From positions 1 to 64,000 of the forward strand of contig JASGGY010000003.1 of NCBI GenBank assembly GCA_047602575.1: a DNA stretch of 64,000 bases. The letters run 5' to 3'. How positions within the stretch are numbered: position 1 is the first letter of the stretch; each line of letters starts with the position of its first letter. The notes beneath the pieces are model-generated. The model saw only the letters and a program-made list of their open reading frames with translations. It had not been told where the DNA came from and searched no databases. This DNA comes from UBA1366 sp047602575. GTDB taxonomy: Bacteria; Bacillota; Clostridia; Oscillospirales; Ruminococcaceae. Both the position numbers and the translations under genes were made by a program. This document shows, in pieces, positions 31,676-40,128 of the stretch.

Positions 31676-32281
31676 TTAAGCGATTTTCAACGCTTCATAA
31701 ATACTCATGCCCTGCGCGAGCTTTGCGCAAAGATGCCGCCGGCATTTGCCGTAATTCTTAAACATCCGCGCGGCGTGCCGCTCGTCACCGTAGACCTTCC
31801 ATGCGCCGCAAAGCTTGTAGTTTCTGCCGCCATTGTCGATAAAGCCCTGCACATCCTCCGGCGGATAGCCGAGAAATACGCCGCTTTCATGCGGAAATTC
31901 CGCAATGCCCTCGATGCGCGAAACAAGCCTGTCAAGCTTTTCAGCAAGCGTCATATCGGCAGTATACCCGAATTTTTCAAGCAAATCCGCCGCTGCGGGC
32001 GTGCGCAGGAATGCGTCGAGCTTTTGCTCATGATACAGATACAGCAGCATCTTTTTGCGGCACGAGCAGACCGTGCGGATCGCAAGACCCTTCGCCGCCG
32101 CTTTTTTGTTGAACCGGACAAGCTCGGCAGTAAGCCTTGCGTTGCCGTGGTCAAAGGTGAACAGACCCGCCGGCTTGATTCCCAGCAGCACCGGAGCGCC
32201 GTGGAACGCAACCGTGTGTTCAAACGTCCCGCGCTCAAACCCCGGCGCGGGGTGGGGGGAGGATTCTTTCCATACAAGCAC
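31676..32281 (-). CDS. DUF3793 family protein
   Basis: About 200 residues. Diagnostic segments are AFHGAPVLLGIKPAGLF near the N-terminus and HESGVFLGYPPEDVQGFIDNGG...GAWKVYGDERHAARMFKNYGKCR near the C-terminus. In-frame GTG 32281 has no room for a ribosome-binding site. The better start is ATG 32273 (AAAGGAG eight bases upstream), which is in a different frame and would join this one if one base were removed from the C-run at 32256-32261 (MERILPHPAPGFERG). Function of DUF3793 is unknown; it is regularly found with flavodoxin and DUF2325 genes in Clostridia, suggesting a role in iron or redox homeostasis. Confidence 0.85.
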   Translation of the reverse strand: MLVWKESSPHPAPGFERGTFEHTVAFHGAPVLLGIKPAGLFTFDHGNARLTAELVRFNKKAAAKGLAIRTVCSCRKKMLLYLYHEQKLDAFLRTPAAADLLEKFGYTADMTLAEKLDRLVSRIEGIAEFPHESGVFLGYPPEDVQGFIDNGGRNYKLCGAWKVYGDERHAARMFKNYGKCRRHLCAKLAQGMSIYEALKIA

Positions 32282-32290
32282 TCCTTTCAG

Positions 32291-32306
32291 GTTAGTTATA
32301 GCTAAC
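32291..32306 (-). promoter_or_regulatory. Internal palindromic operator, second copy
   Basis: GTTAGTTATAGCTAAC, directly after the DUF2325 stop and before the DUF3793 ribosome-binding site. Same half-sites and spacing as 32625-32640. It could be an operator for an internal promoter. Confidence 0.55.
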
Positions 32307-32600
32307 TTATGAGGATAAAGAACAGCAGTACTGCGCGAGTACATTTTTCAGCGCACTGATGCTGGAGCTGTGGACATGAGCGACATCAAATTCGCCGCGA
32401 CCGGCTTTCTGGTTGACGGTATGCACCATCTTGTGCGAAACCGTGTCCGTCAGCACGATCACCAGATCCGGACAACCGAGCTTACTCTCGAAATCCGCGG
32501 GCATTTTGATAAAAACCTTTGCTTTGCATTTGTGCGCTTTACAAACTTCTTTATAGCGTGTCGCCATTCTGTCGTTTCCGCCGACTACCACAACGCTCAT
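32307..32600 (-). CDS. DUF2325 family protein
   Basis: 97 residues: MSVVVVGGNDRMATRYKEVCKAHKCKAKVF at the N-terminus, LVIVLTDTVSHKMVHTVNQKA in the middle, and HVHSSSISALKNVLA at the end, the DUF2325 pattern. The start ATG 32600 has AAAGGA upstream. It is the first gene of the operon with DUF3793 and flavodoxin. Two Cys residues (20 and 25) may bind metal. Biochemical role unknown. Confidence 0.9.
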   Translation of the reverse strand: MSVVVVGGNDRMATRYKEVCKAHKCKAKVFIKMPADFESKLGCPDLVIVLTDTVSHKMVHTVNQKAGRGEFDVAHVHSSSISALKNVLAQYCCSLSS

Positions 32601-32624
32601 ATGAAATCAGTCCTTTCCAACGAA

Positions 32625-32677
32625 GTTAGCGTTTGCTAACCTACAAATAGCATAGCACTTTCCTAGGATAATGTCAA
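32625..32677 (-). promoter_or_regulatory. Promoter with palindromic operator of the flavodoxin operon
   Basis: Minus strand TTGACA (32677-32672), 17-bp spacer, TATGCT (32654-32649). The perfect dyad GTTAGC-N4-GCTAAC (32625-32640) begins near the expected transcription start. This is the layout of a repressor site; the sequence is reminiscent of DtxR/IdeR-type boxes, which is inference. Confidence 0.7.
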
Positions 32678-32768
32678 GCTGTTTTCGCACGCTTCAGATG
32701 ATTTAACAATTTGTTCAGCATTTTGCCAGTCATAGGATTACAGTTTCCGCAAAAATCGAGCCGCGTGC

Positions 32769-32797
32769 TTGAATTTAACTCCCGGACGTGTTATAAT
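32769..32797 (+). promoter_or_regulatory. Promoter of corA
   Basis: TTGAAT (32769-32774), 17-bp spacer, TATAAT (32792-32797). No M-box riboswitch is visible in the short leader. Confidence 0.75.
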
Positions 32798-32826
32798 GAA
32801 GGCTGAAAACAAAGGAGCGTGCGCGG

Positions 32827-33675
32827 ATGAAACAGATTTTAAACATCACACAACTTGACGAAGCGGCGGCGCTGATTCCGCAGTCGCTTCAGCAGCGCAT
32901 CCGCGCGGGCGGGCTGAACCGGTTTGAGTGCCATGCGGACGTGAATCTGATTTCGTTCGAGCGCTATGATTTCAGCGTGCCGGACGGACGATCGGCGCGG
33001 ATTACGGCGTTTCATGACAAAGAGAACCTGGTTTTTCTCTGCGAAGCCGACGACGATGTGCGGTTTATTGAAAAATTATTCACAAAAGAAGCAGGGCAGG
33101 GGAGCGAGCAGGAGCGCACGGAGCACAGCCTATATCAGTTTTTCAACGAGCTGATTACCGGCGACACCGATTATCTCGAGCGGCTTGAGGAAAAAATCAC
33201 GGAAACCGACGACGGGATTTTCAGCGCCTCGAATCGGGAATGCGTGACGAACATCATCGCGTTCCGGCGCGAGCTTTTGCGGTTAAAGCGATATTACGAC
33301 CAGCTCAACACGATTTTTGAGGGGCTGATGGAGAACGAAAACAAGCTGATTTCGCATGACAGTCTGCGATATTTCCGCATTTTAAACAACAAAATCGACC
33401 GCCTTTACGCCAACGTTTTAAACCTGCGCGACTATGTCACACAGGTGCGTGAGGCGTATCAGGCGCAGATTGACATCGAACAGAACAATCTGATGAAAAT
33501 TTTCACGGTTGTCACGTCGATTTTCCTGCCGTTGACGCTGATTGCCGGCTGGTACGGGATGAATTTACAGATGCCGGAATTCAACTGGCGGTACGGCTAT
33601 GCGTTCGTGATCGGGCTGAGCGCCGCGATTCTGTGCCTGCTGCTGTGGATTTTCCGGAGGAAAAAGTGGTTTTAA
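32827..33675 (+). CDS. corA: CorA-family divalent cation transporter
   Basis: 282 residues, short for CorA but typical of the Clostridial type. The cytoplasmic domain (about 1-220) ends in a long helix (NLRDYVTQVREAYQAQIDIEQNNLMKIFTVVTSIFLPLTLIAGW), and the signature Gly-Met-Asn (GMN, 244-246) closes the first transmembrane helix. The second helix and a basic tail (FRRKKWF) finish the protein. It moves Mg2+ or Co2+ down the electrochemical gradient as a pentamer. Own promoter; AAAGGAG upstream of the ATG. Confidence 0.95.
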   Translation: MKQILNITQLDEAAALIPQSLQQRIRAGGLNRFECHADVNLISFERYDFSVPDGRSARITAFHDKENLVFLCEADDDVRFIEKLFTKEAGQGSEQERTEHSLYQFFNELITGDTDYLERLEEKITETDDGIFSASNRECVTNIIAFRRELLRLKRYYDQLNTIFEGLMENENKLISHDSLRYFRILNNKIDRLYANVLNLRDYVTQVREAYQAQIDIEQNNLMKIFTVVTSIFLPLTLIAGWYGMNLQMPEFNWRYGYAFVIGLSAAILCLLLWIFRRKKWF

Positions 33676-33729
33676 ACCGCAAATGAAATTTCACATTTTT
33701 ATACTTGACAAACCGGAAGGAGCAATATC

Positions 33730-34623
33730 GTGGGCAAACTAATCGCAATCATTGTTACTCTTTTGATTACTTTATTATTAAGCATCCCTTTGCTCGGCTA
33801 TTCTTCAGCAATGGTTGTTATAATTTTTGTTTGCTTTGCTGTGTTTTTATCTGGCATTATCATTTACTTCGTTGTTCGACATATGCACAATGAAAAGGCA
33901 AAGAACTCGGAATTTTATCTCACATTTGTTACAAATGGAATAGAACAGATTACAAAAACAGTACTTTATAAGCAACCGTATCATTATGATTTTTCTGAAA
34001 ATCTAAACTCATATAACAAATATGCTAATTTTAATTATCAGGATTGTGTTAAAGCGAAACTTGAGTCTAATAAATCTATGTATGAATATGTAAAATTAAA
34101 TTATTTAAATTGGATGAGATTTGCTACGACTTATGCAAGTCAATACAACCAAATAATAGAATCATGGAATCAACAAAAAGAACTTGGCGTAAAAGAATAT
34201 ATCGCTCGTTATATAGATAATGAGATATACAGAATGGGTCATTCTTTTTATGAGAGCAATTATTATAGAATCGTTACTTTGACATGGTATTATACATCGC
34301 CGAAACAGAGAAACAAACACCAGACAACTTATAATTTTACAATTGATGAAATAAATAAGTTGATAGAAGAGTTGGAAATAAAACTAAGTTATAAAAAAAC
34401 TGTAAAGTACCAGAGGAGTTTAATGTCAAGTCGTTTGCGGTACGAAATACTTACTCGTGATAAATCTACCTGTCAGATTTGTGGCGCATCTGCAAAAACA
34501 GGCGCTAAACTACATGTCGATCATATCATTCCGGTTTCAAAAGGCGGATTAACAGAAGCACGCAACCTGCGCGTGCTTTGCGACGCTTGTAACTTAGGAA
34601 AAGGAGCGCAAATGCCAAAATAA
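33730..34623 (+). CDS. Membrane-anchored HNH endonuclease-like protein
   Basis: 297 residues from GTG 33730 (AAGGAG seven bases before). Two transmembrane helices at the N-terminus (about 3-25 and 28-50), a helical middle region rich in Asn/Tyr (55-230), and a C-terminal HNH nuclease domain: Cys248-x2-Cys251, HVDHIIPVSKGG with His262, Asp264 and His265, and Cys284-x2-Cys287-Asn288. Base composition is far more AT-rich than either flank, so it was probably acquired recently. HNH enzymes nick DNA; the membrane anchor points to a role against incoming DNA, but no partner gene is adjacent. Confidence 0.88.
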   Translation: MGKLIAIIVTLLITLLLSIPLLGYSSAMVVIIFVCFAVFLSGIIIYFVVRHMHNEKAKNSEFYLTFVTNGIEQITKTVLYKQPYHYDFSENLNSYNKYANFNYQDCVKAKLESNKSMYEYVKLNYLNWMRFATTYASQYNQIIESWNQQKELGVKEYIARYIDNEIYRMGHSFYESNYYRIVTLTWYYTSPKQRNKHQTTYNFTIDEINKLIEELEIKLSYKKTVKYQRSLMSSRLRYEILTRDKSTCQICGASAKTGAKLHVDHIIPVSKGGLTEARNLRVLCDACNLGKGAQMPK

Positions 34624-34627
34624 AGCG

Positions 34628-35677
34628 TTACTGACATCCATCTTCATTGCTTGAATTGCCGCCGGATTCCGGCTCACCGCCTTTCTTCTCGCTCGTTAAA
34701 TTTTTCACATTTGCAAGCGGGGAGGAATCAGCGGCTTTTTTCATGCTTTCGCTGGAAAGATGGGTGTAAATTTCCGTGGTGGCAAGGCTTTTGTGCCCAA
34801 GGATTTCTTTGAGGACCAGCGTATCCGTGCCGCCATGCTGGTACATCAGCGTAGCGGCGGTATGGCGGAGCTTATGTGTCGTCACGCCCGTGTTGCCAAG
34901 ACCGGCGGCGGCAAGGCTCGATTCGACGATTTCCTGCACACGCCGGCGGCTGATGCGGTTGAATTTTTGCGAAACAAACAGCGCGTTCTGCCCGGCGCTG
35001 TGTTTCACCAATGCGGCGCGCTCCGGCAGATACGCGTCGAGTGCCGCGATGCACGCGTCGTTGATGTAAACAATGCGCTCCTTCGAGCCTTTGCCGAACA
35101 GGCGCAGCGTCCGGTTTTCGCGGCTGATATCGCCTAAATTGATCCCCACCAGCTCGCTGAGCCGCATGCCGCAGTTGAGGAAAAACGTCAGAATGCAGTA
35201 ATCCCGCGCCGGATGGCTTGAGCCGTTGTTTTGCAGTAGCGTCAGCGATTCTTCCAAGGACAGGAATTTCGGCAGCTTGTTTTTCACGCGCGGAAGCTCC
35301 AGCTCCGCCACCGGATTTTTCGCGATCAGCATGGCTTTTTTGTTGAGGTACAGAAAAAATTGCTTCAGCGCCGAGGTTTTGCGCGCGCGCGTGGCGGTGG
35401 AATTTCCGCGCTCATCCTTTAAATAGCGCAGGTACTGGTACGCGTCCGTTAGCGTAAAGCGCTCCACCAGCGCCAGCGAAACATCCGCAATCCGGATATC
35501 ACCGTATGCTGTGTCCGCCGGAACATCGCCGTTTCGGAGTTTCAAGAAGCGTAAAAACGTGCGCAGGTCTATGTAATAAGCTTCCTCAGTGCGATCGGCG
35601 CGGTCGCGGATGATTTTCAGGTTGATCAGAAAATCGTTGAGGTATACCGGGCAATCCTCCATATAAGCCTTTTTCAT
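34628..35677 (-). CDS. Tyrosine recombinase (XerC/XerD type)
   Basis: 349 residues from ATG 35677, with GGGGGAGCGG just upstream; the longer frame passes through a 12-bp inverted repeat. The SAM-like N-terminal domain is about 10-115 and the catalytic domain about 135-312, with Arg172, His268, Arg271, His295 and Tyr304 as the active-site set (CGMRLSEL, HKLRHTAATL, LGHKSLATTEIYTHL). A C-terminal tail is Ser/Gly/Glu-rich. It resolves chromosome dimers or integrates mobile DNA. A perfect 12-6-12 inverted repeat 17 bp upstream is a candidate binding site. It ends 4 bp from the convergent HNH gene. Confidence 0.93.
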   Translation of the reverse strand: MKKAYMEDCPVYLNDFLINLKIIRDRADRTEEAYYIDLRTFLRFLKLRNGDVPADTAYGDIRIADVSLALVERFTLTDAYQYLRYLKDERGNSTATRARKTSALKQFFLYLNKKAMLIAKNPVAELELPRVKNKLPKFLSLEESLTLLQNNGSSHPARDYCILTFFLNCGMRLSELVGINLGDISRENRTLRLFGKGSKERIVYINDACIAALDAYLPERAALVKHSAGQNALFVSQKFNRISRRRVQEIVESSLAAAGLGNTGVTTHKLRHTAATLMYQHGGTDTLVLKEILGHKSLATTEIYTHLSSESMKKAADSSPLANVKNLTSEKKGGEPESGGNSSNEDGCQ

Positions 35678-35693
35678 GTTTCCGCTCCCCCTC

Positions 35694-35723
35694 AACCGCA
35701 CTAAATTTTTATTTAGTGCGGTT
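35694..35723. repeat. 12-6-12 perfect inverted repeat beside the recombinase gene
   Basis: Arms AACCGCACTAAA and TTTAGTGCGGTT separated by TTTTTA. No T-run follows on the minus strand, so it is not an obvious terminator. A 6-bp centre with flanking arms is the geometry of Xer recombination sites, though these are usually less symmetrical. Confidence 0.55.
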
Positions 35724-35734
35724 GTTCGTTCCTG

Positions 35735-35764
35735 AAAATGCGGCAAACTCAACTGCCACATTTT
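35735..35764 (-). terminator. Hairpin after mutS2
   Basis: Minus-strand stem AAAATGTGGCA / TGCCGCATTTT with an 8-nt loop immediately after the mutS2 stop. The trailing T-run is part of the stem, so strength is uncertain. Confidence 0.6.
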
Positions 35765-35766
35765 CT

Positions 35767-38154
35767 CTATTTAAGCTCCACAACCGTTACGCCGTCCTCG
35801 CCTTCGCCGTAGATGCCTTTTCTGGAGCTTTTCACATGACGATGCCGCCGCAGATGCTCACGTACCGCGTTTTTTAAAACACCCGTACCTTTTCCGTGAA
35901 TGATCATGACCGTGCCCATGCCCGCCATCACCGCGTTGTCCAGAAAGCTGTCCAGCTCATACAGCCCGTCGTCCACCGCGTAGCCGCGAATATCAAGCTC
36001 CATCTGCGCGGCGCGCGTCATGCGGCTCTCCACGCCCTTGGTCGAAACCGCAAGCTTTTTTCCGCCGACAGTCGTTTTGGAATCTTCCTGCGACAGGCGC
36101 AGCTTTTCAACGGCAATCTTGGTTTTCATAATGCCCGCCTGCACCATACAGTTGCCCGCATTGTCCGGCAGGGTCAGCACCACCGCTTTTTTTCCAGTGT
36201 CGGAAAGAATCACCTGATCGCCTTTTTTTAACGCGCGCGGAAGCTGATAGGTGTTCTCGCGTTTTGTCACTGGGTTGGCTTCCAGATAAAGTTTATCCAG
36301 CTTTCCTTTATAAGAATGCTTCTGCTCCTGCGCCAGGCGCTCGAACTGCGCGCTATCCTTTTGTTTTAAAACAGCCGAAAGCTCGTCCATCAGCGCCTCG
36401 GATTCCCGCGTGACGCGTGCGACAATTGCTGCAGCTTCGCGTCTGGCGCGGTCGATTTCAACTTCCTTTTCTTTGGAAATCCGCTCCCGCTCGGTTTGCA
36501 GCTGTTCGGTCAGCTCCTTGGCGGTGCGCTCGTGCGTGGCAATCCGGCGGCGGGCTTCCTCCAGCTCGATCCGCGCCGTTTCCAGCGATTCTATGATCTT
36601 CTCAAACCGTTTGCTGTCCGCGGAAAGCATGGATTTTGCGTGGTCGATGATGGATGCATCCATGCCGAGCTTCGCAGAAATCTCAAACGCGTTGGATTTG
36701 CCTGGCGAGCCGATGATCAGCCGATACGTCGGCATCAAGGTTCGGACATCAAACTCGCAGGACGCGTTTTCCACGTCCGGCGTGTCGATGGCAAAGAGCT
36801 TTAGCTCCTGATAATGCGTCGTCGTCACAAGCTCCGCACCCTGTTTGAGCAGCTGCTCGATGATCGCAACCGCAAGTGCTGCGCCCTCCACAGGGTCCGT
36901 TCCCGAGCCCAGCTCGTCAAGCAGCACCAGCGACCGCGCATCGGCGGTGCGGATAATCTCGTTCACGCGGTTGATGTGGGAGGAAAAGGTGGAAAGGCTC
37001 TGCTCGATGGACTGCTGGTCGCCGATGTCCACCAGAATGTTGTCGAACACGGAAATTCTGCTTTCCTCCGCCGCCGGAATCAGCAGTCCGCACATGGTCA
37101 TTTCCGTCAGCAAGCCTACGGTTTTCAACACAACCGTCTTACCGCCGGTGTTAGGTCCCGTGATAATCAGCGCGTGATAGCCTGCGCCCAGTGTAAAATC
37201 CACCGGCACGACTTTTTCCTTGGCGATCAGCGGGTGGCGCGCTTTTTTCAGAACAATCACACCGTCGTCGGAAATCTCCGGCGCGGCGGCGTTCATTTTT
37301 AAAGCAAGCTCTGACTTTGCAAAATACAGATTGAGCATCACACAAGCGTCATAGCCCGCGCAGATGCGCTCCATATCTGCGGCGCATTCCGAGGAAAGCT
37401 CCGCCAGAATGCGGCGAATTTCGTCCTGTTCCCTGCCCTTAAGTAAGCGGATGTCGTTGTTGGCTTCCACCACGCTCATCGGCTCGACAAACAGCGTCGC
37501 GCCCGTTGCCGAGGAATCATGCACAAGCCCCGGCACGCTGCCCTTGAATTCCGCTTTGACGGGTATGACAAACCGTCCGTCGCGGATGGTTACGATGGAT
37601 TCCTGCAAATATTTTTGTGTGGAAGTGCTTTTGATCATCGAATCGAGCGTTTCGCGGATGCGCAGCCCCGCCTGTGCGAGCTTCCGCCGGATGGTATACA
37701 GCTCTGCGCTTGCGTCGTCGGCGATTTCGTCCGCGCTGATCAGGCATTTGTCCAGCTTCGCGTAAAGATATCGGTTCGGGAACAGCGATTCAAAATACGC
37801 TTGCAGCGCGTTTTCCTTTTCCTCGTCCTTCAGTTCCGCATACCAGTCCGCCGCAGCACCAATCTGCCACAGCATGCGCCGGATTTCAATCAGCTCAGCC
37901 GGCGTCAGCACAGCGCCCGTATCCGCACGCTTGAGCAGGCTCTGGACATTGACAAACGAGAGAAATGCCGGTCTGCCGTATTTGACCGACAGCTCCAACG
38001 CCGCCGTGGCTTTTGAAATCTCGCGTTTTACCTCGTATAAATCCCGGCTCGGGGTCAGCGCCAGCGCCTTTTGCGCGGAGGCTTCGTTCGTACACTGCCC
38101 GGCGAGCAGCTCTAAAATTTTATGTAATTCCAGTATTTCATCATTCTGATTCAA
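35767..38154 (-). CDS. mutS2: Endonuclease MutS2
   Basis: 795 residues from TTG 38154 (MNQNDEILELHKILELLAGQ is the family N-terminus, GGAAA upstream); GTG 38175 in frame sits right against GGAGG. The clamp/lever part is followed by the MutS ATPase core: Walker A GPNTGGKT (about 334-341), STFSSH, Walker B LLDELGSGTDP and TTHY. A coiled coil (about 515-590) and a C-terminal Smr nuclease domain (LDIRGYAVDDGLYELDSFLDNA...IIHGKGTG) complete the protein. MutS2 blocks homologous recombination and rescues collided ribosomes. Downstream of recO on the same strand. Confidence 0.96.
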   Translation of the reverse strand: MNQNDEILELHKILELLAGQCTNEASAQKALALTPSRDLYEVKREISKATAALELSVKYGRPAFLSFVNVQSLLKRADTGAVLTPAELIEIRRMLWQIGAAADWYAELKDEEKENALQAYFESLFPNRYLYAKLDKCLISADEIADDASAELYTIRRKLAQAGLRIRETLDSMIKSTSTQKYLQESIVTIRDGRFVIPVKAEFKGSVPGLVHDSSATGATLFVEPMSVVEANNDIRLLKGREQDEIRRILAELSSECAADMERICAGYDACVMLNLYFAKSELALKMNAAAPEISDDGVIVLKKARHPLIAKEKVVPVDFTLGAGYHALIITGPNTGGKTVVLKTVGLLTEMTMCGLLIPAAEESRISVFDNILVDIGDQQSIEQSLSTFSSHINRVNEIIRTADARSLVLLDELGSGTDPVEGAALAVAIIEQLLKQGAELVTTTHYQELKLFAIDTPDVENASCEFDVRTLMPTYRLIIGSPGKSNAFEISAKLGMDASIIDHAKSMLSADSKRFEKIIESLETARIELEEARRRIATHERTAKELTEQLQTERERISKEKEVEIDRARREAAAIVARVTRESEALMDELSAVLKQKDSAQFERLAQEQKHSYKGKLDKLYLEANPVTKRENTYQLPRALKKGDQVILSDTGKKAVVLTLPDNAGNCMVQAGIMKTKIAVEKLRLSQEDSKTTVGGKKLAVSTKGVESRMTRAAQMELDIRGYAVDDGLYELDSFLDNAVMAGMGTVMIIHGKGTGVLKNAVREHLRRHRHVKSSRKGIYGEGEDGVTVVELK

Positions 38155-38181
38155 GTTATTTCCGTGCGAAAGCACGCCTCC

Positions 38182-39006
38182 CTAAGTCTGCTCACTTTCG
38201 CGCGGCAGACCTTGTAAAAACGGCGGATCGGTTTCGTCCGCGATGACTTCCTGATAAAATTGCAAGGTTGGGAACGCGGTGTTGAGCTGTGCGCGCAGAT
38301 AGCGCTCGGTAATGCGCGAAAGCTTCGCCAGCGTTTTGTCGGATGTTTTGAAATGAAAGATCCGCTCCTGCTCGACCAGCGCGATGTAGCGAATGATGTA
38401 CAGCAGCGTTTTGTCAAGCTCGGCGGTTTTCGTGAGATCAAGCGCCGTTTCCTGCTCTACCGCGCAATGTTCGCAAAGCAGCACGCCCTTGTCCAGACGG
38501 AAATACATCCGCTCGTCCGCATAGCAGCCGCAAGTGTCGCACCCGATCAGCGCCGGCATCAGCCCGATGTCCGAAGCCAGCCGCAGCTCGAAAACCGCTT
38601 TCACCAGCGCCTGCGGTCGATCGCCCGCGCAGAGATGCCGGATCGCCGCCAGCAGCAGATTCACAGCCGGCGGGCATGGCATTTCCGGCAGAATCGTAAA
38701 CTTCATCAATTCCGAAAAATAAGAAACGAGTGCCAGCTTTGACAGATCCTCGCGGATCGCATAGTGTGAATCAATGACCTCTGCGCTGTTTAAAATATAA
38801 AAAAACGTTCGGTTTTTCAAAATACAAAGCCGCGCATAACTGAATAGCTGGGTCGCCGCAGCACTTTTTGAACCGGCTTTTCTTGCACCCCTGATTTTAA
38901 TTTCCACAAGCCCCTGTTCCGCGGACAAAAAGTCGATAAACTTGTCGTTCTCCCCGATGGCGCGTTCACGCAGAACAATGCCCGTGATCGTTGTCAGCTT
39001 CTGCAT
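38182..39006 (-). CDS. recO: DNA repair protein RecO
   Basis: 274 residues. N-terminal OB-fold (TTITGIVLRERAIGENDKFIDFLSAEQGLVEIKIRGARK, about 4-42) and a zinc knuckle (CDTCGCYADERMYFRLDKGVLLCEHC, about 149-174). RecO loads RecA onto SSB-coated DNA with RecR. GGAG lies upstream of ATG 39006. It partly overlaps the YqzL-like gene and is followed by mutS2; the era-recO arrangement is conserved in Firmicutes. Confidence 0.95.
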   Translation of the reverse strand: MQKLTTITGIVLRERAIGENDKFIDFLSAEQGLVEIKIRGARKAGSKSAAATQLFSYARLCILKNRTFFYILNSAEVIDSHYAIREDLSKLALVSYFSELMKFTILPEMPCPPAVNLLLAAIRHLCAGDRPQALVKAVFELRLASDIGLMPALIGCDTCGCYADERMYFRLDKGVLLCEHCAVEQETALDLTKTAELDKTLLYIIRYIALVEQERIFHFKTSDKTLAKLSRITERYLRAQLNTAFPTLQFYQEVIADETDPPFLQGLPRESEQT

Positions 39007-39118
39007 GGCGGCATACTCCTAGCCCAGTGCCACCCGACGGTTGCGTGCGGGCAAGCCTGTATTTGAGATAATCCTCGATTTTACCGCTGTTTATAAAAGC
39101 ATTCCAGATCTCGTCCAT
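38966..39118 (-). CDS. Small YqzL-like protein overlapping recO
   Basis: 50 residues, MDEIWNAFINSGKIEDYLKYRL at the start. The W..F..SG.I.DYL.Y pattern and the location between era and recO match the YqzL family of tiny Firmicute proteins with unknown function. GGACGG precedes the ATG. The C-terminal half overlaps the first 41 bases of recO in another frame and has little family character, which is why confidence is moderate. Confidence 0.5.
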   Translation of the reverse strand: MDEIWNAFINSGKIEDYLKYRLARTQPSGGTGLGVCRHAEADNDHGHCSA

Positions 39119-39200
39119 TCGGTTTCCGTCCTTTCAGGGTCAGCCCCTGAAATTAGGTTCTGCGGTTTGAAGTCTTTTATAAGCGGTATTTTTTTGTAAA

Positions 39201-40103
39201 CTAATCCGCGTTGAGCCCGAAGTTGCGGATCACGCCCTCGCGGTTGCGCCAGCCCTCTTTGACCTTGACCCAGCACTTGAGGTTGACCTTAATCTGGAAG
39301 AATTCCTCCAGCTCCTCGCGGGCAAGCACGCCGATGCGCTTGAGCATTGCGCCGTTTTTGCCGATGACAATGCCCTTGTGCGATTCTTTTTCGCAATAAA
39401 TCACAGCGCCGATGTCAAGAATCGCTTCCCCTGCCCTGCTCTCGCGTTCCTCAAGGCTTTCGATGCCGACCGCGATGCCGTGCGGGATCTCGTCGTTTAA
39501 GTTTTGCAATGCTTTTTCGCGGATCAGCTCCGCCATTAAAACGCGTTCGGGCTGATCGGTGACCTTATCATCCGGAAAATAATGCGGACCCACCACCGCG
39601 TGGCGGTCAGCCGCAGCCATCACAAGCTCCAGTCCGTCACGCTCAATCACGCTGACCGGAATGACTTCCTCAAATGTTCGGATCTGTGTGTATTCCGCGA
39701 TTTTCATCATCAGCGCATTTTTATCCTCCAGCAGATCAATCTTGTTGAGCAGTAGGACGACCTGCGCGTTTTCTTTTAGGCTTGAAAGCAATGCCAGCTC
39801 GGCTTCGTTGATTTTCTTCGTGCAGTCCGCCACGAGAAAGAGCAGCTCACCCTCGTTGACCGTGGCTTCGATGGTCTTTGTCATATGCGCGGACAGCTTG
39901 GTTTTGGCTTTGTGCGCGCCCGGCGTGTCGAAAAAAATATACTGCGTTTCGTTTTTGGTCAGAATGCCGGTGATGCGGGTGCGCGTTGTTTGCGGCTTGC
40001 TGCTGACCGCGGCGATTTTTTCGCCGACCAACGCGTTGAGCAGCGAGGATTTCCCCGCATTTGCACGTCCGGCGATGGTGATAAATACATTTTTGGTTTG
40101 CAT
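39201..40103 (-). CDS. era: GTPase Era
   Basis: 300 residues. G1 GRANAGKS (12-19), G2 region TTRTRI, G3 DTPG, G4 NKID (about 119-122), then the KH domain at the C-terminus with the conserved IVIGKNGAMLKRIG. Era binds the 3' end of 16S rRNA and couples ribosome maturation to cell growth. AAGGAC precedes the start. Part of the phoH-ybeY-dgkA-era-recO cluster, 25 bp downstream of dgkA. Confidence 0.97.
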   Translation of the reverse strand: MQTKNVFITIAGRANAGKSSLLNALVGEKIAAVSSKPQTTRTRITGILTKNETQYIFFDTPGAHKAKTKLSAHMTKTIEATVNEGELLFLVADCTKKINEAELALLSSLKENAQVVLLLNKIDLLEDKNALMMKIAEYTQIRTFEEVIPVSVIERDGLELVMAAADRHAVVGPHYFPDDKVTDQPERVLMAELIREKALQNLNDEIPHGIAVGIESLEERESRAGEAILDIGAVIYCEKESHKGIVIGKNGAMLKRIGVLAREELEEFFQIKVNLKCWVKVKEGWRNREGVIRNFGLNAD

Positions 40104-40128
40104 CTTAAGTCCTTCCCGGGCTTCCCCG

